Assembly: GCF_028372415.1 (NCBI RefSeq)
Contig: NC_092879.1
Span: 100,001,277 to 100,065,276 of the forward strand
Direction of reading: 5' to 3'
DNA length: 64,000 nt
Origin: Notamacropus eugenii
Taxonomy: Eukaryota; Chordata; Mammalia; Diprotodontia; Macropodidae
Shown here: piece after piece, positions 57,431 to 64,000 of the stretch
Layout: the number at the start of each line of letters is the position of its first letter
Numbering within the stretch: the stretch's first letter is position 1
Made by a program: the position numbers and the translations under genes
The notes under the pieces: model-generated
What the model saw: only the letters and a program-made list of their open reading frames with translations
What the model was told of the DNA's origin: nothing
The model's database searches: none

Positions 57431-58647
57431 GTGTGCCAGGCGCCTGCACTCTCCACACCAATGTCTAGCCTGTGGCCCACCCCTGCCCTTGAGAGGGGTT
57501 GGCCCAGGCACCAATGCTGCTCATTCTGAAGGGCCCTGCCCACCCCTCCCCGCTCCTTCTCCCAAGGCCTGCCCTGGGAGCACCTGGCTTTCCATCTTCT
57601 TTCATACCACTTGTTCCTTTGCTCAGGGGCTCTTCTCCCAGTGCTAGGCCCCACTGGGGGCTCTCTCCCCTGTGCCTCAGAGCAACACTCTTCCCCCTTG
57701 GGCCAGATTGGGGTGGGAGGTGGGGGGGGGGGTGTAGAAGATCTTGGGTCAGCAGGCCCAGGCAAGGGAAATCAGTGCCCTGGTGCCCTTCATGGGTTTC
57801 CAGGTTTGGGAAAGACCCCTGGTGCCTTCCCTTTCCCTTCCCTAAAGGTGCCGCTCTAGGGCCCTCACCATGAAAGTTCCCCAGGACAGGGGGGAAGGGG
57901 AGAGGACCATTGACCCTGAAGCACAGTGCCCTGCAGGGCTTAGCCACTATTTCCTGTGCCAGGCCTCCCCTCACTGCTGGACTCCTCCCTCCCAGGCACC
58001 AGGGCCTTGTGCTATGAGTTTAGTGATTTTTCCCAGTGCTTTTTCCCTCTCTGCCACAGGCAGAGGATGACTCTTGAGTGCAGGGTGCAGGCTTCTGCTC
58101 CCTGTATCTGTGTGTCCATTTGACTCAGCCAGCCATGGCATTGCCGGGCTTCCCCCTTTTTCGTGGCCTCCTGCCCACTCCCCCTTGAGCTCAGTGGGCA
58201 GTTCCCACAGCAATAACCATGCCCCCTCCTGGCACGGGGTTTGATTCCCCACTCCTGTCCTACCCCCATTGAAGAACCAGGCTGAGCCTGTGGGGGCCTC
58301 TTGACAGTTTGGGTGGCATCTGTTAACAAGATCTTACTGGGGAAGCTGAGTCGGGAGGCACCTCCTCCCCCGTTGCCTTGTTTTTCTTCTTTCCCCTCAT
58401 TGCCTTGTTGTTCCAGGTTAGCTAAATAGGGTCAGGCAAAGGGGCGCCCAGCTTCCCCCAATGGCTTTGCTCTTCCCTGGCCCCATTTCTGTGTTTTTAT
58501 AACTGTTATCGGTTTAGCCGCTGTTTCAATTGTATATATTGTTGTGAGGTGCCTCGCCTGTCCCCGCAGTGATGCTGACGCCCTCGTGTTGTAGTGAGAG
58601 AAGCCGTTGTCACAACTAACCTTCTGTCCCTGGAACTGTTCGTTTCA

Positions 58648-58653
58648 AATAAA
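58648..58653 (+). terminator. ZMYM3: Poly(A) signal of ZMYM3
   Basis: AATAAA in TTTCAAATAAAGATTC lies 1.2 kb after the stop codon. Cleavage is expected near 58,670. Confidence 0.85.
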
Positions 58654-58674
58654 GATTCAAAAGTACTGCTACTT

Positions 58675-59685
58675 CCCCTCTTTGGGGAGGTCAGAACCGG
58701 GGGTGTAGCTCCCTGCCTGAGAAGGGGGAAAGAGGTGGGGGACAGGACCCATAGGGCAGCTTGGCTAAGGAGGTAAAGTGGGGGCATGGCCAGGGTCAGC
58801 AGCAGGAGACGGGGTCCTACCTGGGGGAGTGAGGCCCCTGGCTGGGGCGGGAGGATAGGGGGTCAAGGCCTGAGCAACAGGCAGGATCTTCCCCTTCCCT
58901 CCTAAAGCTGGGAAGATTGTGGGAAGTGGGTCGCCAGCTGCCTTGTCTGCTTGGCTGAGGTTCCAGCCAGTGGAAGGGAGCGAGGCAGGTAGCTCAGCCT
59001 CCAGGGCCCCCAACTGGGCTTTTGGGTGGGGGCCTTTCCCTGACATTAGCCCTGCCCAGGCCCTCCTGTTCCCTTCCCAGGCTGCACTGAGTCACAGGCT
59101 TAGTAACTGATGTTGGCTTGCCTTTTTAGCTCTAATTGAGGCGGAAAGGCTCAGCCACAGTTCAACCTGGGTTTTGGGCTTCCACAAACAAGCAGGTATG
59201 GGAAGATCCGGGGGGTGGGAACTGCCAAAAGGCAGACTTGGAAGGTGAGATGGGGTTCATTTAGGCCAATGGGGGTGGGGTGCCACAGGAAAGATGGGCT
59301 TTTTGCTCCTGGGGACCTGATGACTTCTGGTAGCTGCCCATATCTCTCCTGTCCCCCTCCCTGCCCATCCAGCACCAACCAGGGCCCAAGACCAGGTGGC
59401 ATTCTGACTTTCTTCTCCCTGTGTCCCCTGGAATGATGCCCCTTCTTTAGTCCACGTGTAGAGCCAGCTCATTTCATTGTCAGCAGCTGTGCGCATTAGC
59501 CCCAACAGGCAAGGAAGCATCCCGCTAGTTGAGTGAGAGCAGGACTTGGACACAGGCCTCATTTCTAGGTTTAGTGTCACTACTGCTCATGACGCTGGGG
59601 TCAAGGACCTTGGGAAGGAGGAAGGGTTACAAGGAGATTCTGTACTTCCTCCTCAGTAATGCTTTATGTAGTTTTATTATCAAAT
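58675..59685. other. Intergenic stretch downstream of ZMYM3
   Basis: GC-moderate sequence without a recognisable exon, RNA gene or repeat. Confidence 0.45.
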
Positions 59686-59689
59686 TCAT

Positions 59690-59910
59690 CTTTGAATCTC
59701 GAGGGTCAGAAGGGCATCAAGTCCAACCAGTACCTGAACTGGAATCCTATCTGGAAAAGGCCCAATCAGGCCATGCAGCTTCACTTGCCTCCATTGAACC
59801 TCCTGAGGCATCCTGTTCCATTTAGGGCTCCTCTCGTGTGTAGCAAGCTGTTCCTGACTTGATTGGCCCTGTTTTTCACTAGCTCAGATGAAAGAAGGGG
59901 CCTCTCCTTA
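59690..59910 (+). repeat. Ancient interspersed repeat, family not named
   Basis: GAGGGTCAGAAGGGCATCAA, GTCCAACCAGTACCTGAACT and CCTGTTCCATTTAGGGCTCC match a dispersed mammalian repeat by memory; I do not name it. Confidence 0.45.
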
Positions 59911-60099
59911 GGTGGTATAGGAACTACCTTCTAGTCTGGTCTCATGGCTGCATGCCTAGCCCATGAGGTCTTGAAGGCTCTAAACAACCTCCAGCTGTCC
60001 CATCATGCTGAGAGGCCCAGCGCCACTTGGTGTCTCTTGTCTGGAGGAGCAGTCAGGCTCACCAGCAGCCCCCTGACCACCAGGTGGTGACCAGCAGGC

Positions 60100-60250
60100 T
60101 CACATAGGCACGGACATTTCAAGCTAGAACCTCTTTTACAAATAAGACACCTGTGGTGTAAATAGAATCAGTGACTTCCTCAAGGTCTCACAGGTAGCAA
60201 TGAGCAAAGGAGGATTTGAATCCGGCTCCTGTGACTCCAAGTACAATTGC
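60100..60250 (-). repeat. MIR-related fragment
   Basis: ACAAATAAGACACCTGTGGT, CCTCAAGGTCTCACAGGTAG and GGATTTGAATCCGGCTCCTG follow the reverse MIR-class order. Confidence 0.55.
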
Positions 60251-60363
60251 TTTCGCCATCACCAGATTACTGTCAGTGGAAGAAGACCAAATATGGGTGT
60301 ATTGTCTCCAGAAGGCTCTTACATTGCACATGTTTAGTCCAGGAATTCTGGGTGGAGGATTAC

Positions 60364-60450
60364 CATTGGGCATGTTTGTAGGTGGCAGGGAAAGAGCCAG
60401 TAGACAGGAAGAGATTGAAAAGAAATGATAAAGTGGGAATGACACTATCA
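60364..60450 (-). repeat. L2 LINE fragment, inverted
   Basis: The reverse complement (CATTCCCACTTTATCATTTC, CTACTGGCTCTTTCCCTGCC) matches the L2 segment at 63,420-63,500. Translations share FPLYHFFS and LLALSLPP. It is an L2 piece just before the reverse-transcriptase domain, in the opposite orientation. Confidence 0.75.
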
Positions 60451-60746
60451 GTTGAATGGAATGACCCCAAACCAGTGATGAGGAGAAGAGAACTGGACTG
60501 TACCTGCCGCTGTGGCGGTCCGCACATCCTGAGTGTGTAGACAGACATAATTCTGTTTAAGAGTTAGGTGACTATTAGGGAATCTCGTTGTTCTGGCCCG
60601 GCTTGATGGAATGGCTGACTGGTGGGGGCTACTCCCTCAGAGCTCTTATCCAGCTAACCCCCCAACATCCAGCCTCCACTTCAAGGCCTGCAATCATACA
60701 ACAGTGTGCAGCTTTGGACAGCTCTACTCAAGAGAAGGGCAGCTAG

Positions 60747-60915
60747 GTGGCGCTGCAGGGCTTGCAACACTCATCTTTCTGAGTTCAAATCTGACCTCAG
60801 TCACTTACCCTGTTTGCCTCAGAAAGCAATGGCAAACTACTCTACTATCTTTGCCAAGAAAACCCCAAACAGGTTTCTGAAGAGTCGGACACGACTGAAT
60901 GGTAACAATTTCTTA
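60747..60915 (+). mobile_element. Marsupial tRNA-type SINE with RTE-like tail
   Basis: Head GGCAGCTAGGTGGCGCTGCA, then GAGTTCAAATCTGACCTCAG, CAATGGCAAACTACTCTACT, and the tail CTTTGCCAAGAAAACCCCAA with AGTCGGACACGACTGAATGG. This is the characteristic layout of an abundant marsupial SINE, and the best taxonomic marker in the window. Confidence 0.85.
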
Positions 60916-61029
60916 GGAAGGGCCTACATAATTATGTTGACCTAAGCTGCACCCCATCCCTTTAATTTCCCCCCAGAGCCCCCTAGTTGATTCAATTCAA
61001 ATACTACCCAACCATACCTACTCTGACCA

Positions 61030-61660
61030 ACACCCTGTGCCCAGCCGAGGCTTACACCTCCACCTGCCTATTGGACATCTTGAATTGGATGTCCCATGGA
61101 TATCTTAAGCTCAATATGTTCCAAACTGAACATTATCTTTCTCTCAAACCCTTCCGTCTTCCTCACTTCTCTGTTACTGCTGAGAGCACCCAATCACCCA
61201 GGCTCCCAATTTAGATATCTATCCCTCTCAATTCCTTACCGTCTCTCACCTGCCCCCTCCCGCTTTCAACTTGCCAAGTCCTACTGATGCTACCTTTATG
61301 GCATGTCTCCTATAGGCCCCTTCCTCTCCTCTGACGATGCCCCCTCTCTAGCACAAAGACATCTGGACTGCTGCAATAGCTGCTGGGGGTGGTTTGCCTG
61401 CCACAGATCTCTCCCCAATCCAGTCCCACCTCCTCTCAGCTATCAAAATGATCTTCCTAAAACACAGGTCTGACCATGTCACCCAGTAATCTCCAGGGAC
61501 TTCCTCTCACTTCTGGGACCAAATAGAAAATCATGTTTGGCATTTGGAGCCCTTCATAATCTGCCCACCATCAGTTTTCCAGTCTTACATCTTCTGTCTC
61601 TCTGCCTTCTATAAGGAGATCAGGTGGGGCCAACTGTCATCTATGCCAGTACAAGGCAAC
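61030..61660 (+). repeat. L2 LINE 3' end
   Basis: TTGGATGTCCCATGGATATC, CAAACTGAACATTATCTTTC, CTGGACTGCTGCAATAGCTG, AATGATCTTCCTAAAACACA and GGCATTTGGAGCCCTTCATA follow the L2 3' UTR order. It precedes a second L2 copy that starts again from its 5' half. Confidence 0.8.
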
Positions 61661-61849
61661 TCTCACCTCCTGCTACCAACTCAATCTCCTGACTGAGATG
61701 TGGAGAACTAGGCCTTTGACCTCAGGTCTTCCATTTCTTACTTTGAGAATCCCTTGAGGAAAGAGAAAGGGAAAAGTCAGTGGGGAGTAGGACTTCCTTC
61801 ACCTGCCATGTAGGTTTGACTTTCATCTCCTGCCTCATCTCCAGTCTTC

Positions 61850-64000
61850 AGAGAGTAGTGAAACAAGTCAGACAAGGTGATCAACACACTGTACCTTCCG
61901 TTTTGTATTGCACTTGTCTCCTACCTGATCTCCACGCTCCTTTGAGGGTACAGGAGTGGCACCTTCTACTCAATGATGCACATTCTCATACCTGGTCATA
62001 CCCTACTTCATTCCAGTGATTCTGAACCTCTGCAGCTCAAAATCCAAACCCTGTTCCCCACCTTCACTACCCAATTCCTCACCCCCATCCCCCTCAACTC
62101 TCCCACCCCAAAGTTTCAATCTAATTCCACCCAGCCCTTCCACTGTGTCCTCTGGAATGCCTGTTCCATAGGTAACAAACTTACCCTCATCCTAAATCTT
62201 TTCGTCTCCCACTCCTTGCATCTACTGGCTATTACTGAAACTTGGCTCCCCCACCCATACACATACACACACACACATACACACACACGTGTGCGCACAC
62301 ACACATATAACACAGCCACCCTTGCCAGTACTAACCCTAAATGCACCTTCACTGGTCCAGATGGAGGACTTGGAATTCTCTTTGCTTACCATGGTTCATT
62401 CCACTGGTTCTCCTCCTACCTCCATCACTCACTGACCTCCCCTCCCTTGAGGTTCATGCCCTTCATTTCTACTACCCAACTGGAATCCTGGGAGTTGTTG
62501 TCTGCATACCTCCAAGTCACTCCCCTTCCTTCCTCAATGAGTTCAATACCTGGCTCACCATTTTTCTCTCTTCCCTAACTCCTGCCCTCATAGCAGACTT
62601 CAACATACACACTAACTCTCCTTCAAATATCCTACACGTTCAGTTCCTCGGGTTCCTCATGTCCCATGACCAACTCCTCCACTTCACCTCAGCTACACAC
62701 CAATGCCATCACCCACAAACAAACCACCTCTATGTTCAAGAATCACGAAATCCCTTTATTTGACCATAATCTATTGGCTTTTTGCCTCTCTCTTTCTGCC
62801 TTCCCTTACTAAATCCTACTCTCTTTCCACACCATGATCTCCAGTCTCCTGAGCCTTCAGTTCTCTTCTAGGCCATTTGCCCTGTACTACTCACTCTCTC
62901 CTTTTTCCTTTGGTGAACCAATTTAACTTTTTCCTCTTGAGTCCCCAGCCCTCTTATCATTTCACCACCAACTGCACTCTGCCAAGCCTTAACCTTGAAT
63001 CACTCCCATTAAACTTTCTGTCTTATATATACATGGACACACATATCCATACACATCCACACACATACCACTGAAAGGTGGATAAAATCACTCAACCATT
63101 CTACAAATTTCTCTTTAGCAACCTCATCCATGCCCTCACTTCTGCCCTCACAACTCACTCTCCATAGAGGCTCTTCCACACCTTTTCATCCCTCCTCAGA
63201 CCTCCTATAGCACTCCTTCCCTCTCTTCTCTCAACCCACTCATCGTGAGCTCCCCCTTCTCCCCCCTTCCTCATCTCCCACCACTCAGGTGCCTTCTGCT
63301 ACCATCCCCCCTTTCCCCCATCTCACAAGAGTAAGTGGCCTTACTCTTTACCAAGACCAACCCATTCACCTGTTCAAGTGATCCCATTCCATCCTGGCTC
63401 CTCTAGCAGATGGCTGTCTCTGTCATTCCCACTTTATCATTTCTTTTCAGTCTCTCCCTATCTACTGGCTCTTTCCCTGCCACCTCCAAACATGTCCATG
63501 TCTCTTCTATCCTCAGAAAACCCTCACTTGATCTCTCCACTCCCATTAAGTATCGTCCTATACCTCTTCTGCACTTTGGAGCTAAATTACAATAAGTACT
63601 TACATTTTCTCTCCCCTCGCTGTTTTCTTAACCCTTTATCATCTGGCTTCAGACTATATCATTCCACCAAAACTTTTCTCTCTGAAATTACTAATGATCT
63701 CTTAGTTGCCAAATCCAATGGCCTTATCTGAGTCCTTGTTCTCCTTAGCCTCTCTCTGTGGCCCTTGACACTGTGAGTCACTCTCTCCCCCTTGATTCTC
63801 TCTTCTCCCTAGGTTTTCAGGACATCCCTCTCTCTCCTGGCTCCCCTCCTCACTCTCTGACCACTCCTCCTCTGTCTCCTTTGCTGGATTCTCCTCCAGA
63901 TCATGTCCTCTAAGGTATCCCTGGGGGTTCTGCCCTGGACCCAGTACTGGTCTCTTTCCATACTACTTCACTGAGTGATCCATCTCTTCAGCCCCCATGG
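61850..64000 (+). mobile_element. L2 LINE, endonuclease and start of reverse transcriptase, runs off edge
   Basis: A degraded L2 in forward orientation. Endonuclease: LWNACSIGNKLTLILNLF near 62,150-62,200, then LLAITETWLP, PDGGLGILF near 62,360, and IADFNIHTNSP near 62,590. Start of reverse transcriptase: KPSLDLSTPIKYRPIPLL near 63,520-63,570, SGFRLYHSTKTFLSEITNDL near 63,640-63,700. The frame is interrupted several times by stops and shifts, for example after 62,578, 62,763 and 63,731, and the catalytic RT core is past the edge or decayed. The 5' boundary is approximate. Confidence 0.8.
62258..62312 (+). repeat. CA microsatellite inside L2
   Basis: An (AC)n/(CATA)n run with a central GTGTGCGC lies between endonuclease motifs of the L2 copy. 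It replaces or expands family sequence and adds His-Thr residues to the frame. Confidence 0.9.

Overview
This is vertebrate nuclear DNA: short exons with GT/AG introns, CpG-island promoters, and dense ancient retroposons. The gene set TAF1, ITGB1BP2, NONO, ZMYM3 is the block known from human Xq13.1, here in reverse orientation. The repeats point to a marsupial: a tRNA-type SINE fused to an RTE-like tail (60.75-60.91 kb), a retroposon I know from opossum and Tasmanian devil (about 23.12-23.39 kb), and many MIR and L2/L3 copies. I infer a marsupial X chromosome (conserved X region); the species cannot be fixed from this window.

Layout. 1-9.35 kb: the first 14 coding exons of TAF1 on the minus strand (797 codons); the rest lies beyond the left edge. 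9.0-9.95 kb: TAF1 CpG-island promoter. 10.6-17.7 kb: a RHOG-like Rho GTPase gene on the minus strand, with one intact 191-residue coding exon, a splice acceptor just upstream of the ATG, and a CpG island at 17.2-18.1 kb. I know of no counterpart of this gene between TAF1 and ITGB1BP2 in human. 20.8-25.2 kb: complete ITGB1BP2 (melusin), minus strand, 11 coding exons, 347 residues. 25.8-37.4 kb: complete NONO, minus strand, 10 coding exons plus an untranslated first exon, 471 residues. 37.4-44.4 kb: repeat-rich spacer. 44.4-44.8 kb: a long alternating GT/GC tract with minisatellite structure. 44.8-58.67 kb: complete ZMYM3, plus strand, 24 coding exons, 1350 residues. 58.7-64 kb: intergenic, ending in L2 LINE sequence that runs off the right edge.

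The genes are separate transcription units. TAF1 (TFIID scaffold), NONO (paraspeckle RNA/DNA-binding protein) and ZMYM3 (MYM zinc-finger protein of LSD1/CoREST/HDAC complexes) act in nuclear gene expression. Melusin is a muscle chaperone-like integrin partner, and the RHOG-like protein should be a membrane-anchored GTPase switch. NONO and ZMYM3 are head to head about 8 kb apart; ITGB1BP2 starts only about 0.65 kb beyond the NONO 3' end.

Most notable points: the intact RHOG-like paralogue; a Gly-rich tandem expansion in the TAF1 N terminus; a 99-bp ZMYM3 intron that is open in frame; the GT/GC tract upstream of ZMYM3; and many G/C homopolymers of 15-21 bases, some beside splice sites. Exon borders were set by hand from splice sites, reading phase and recalled human proteins, without computation.
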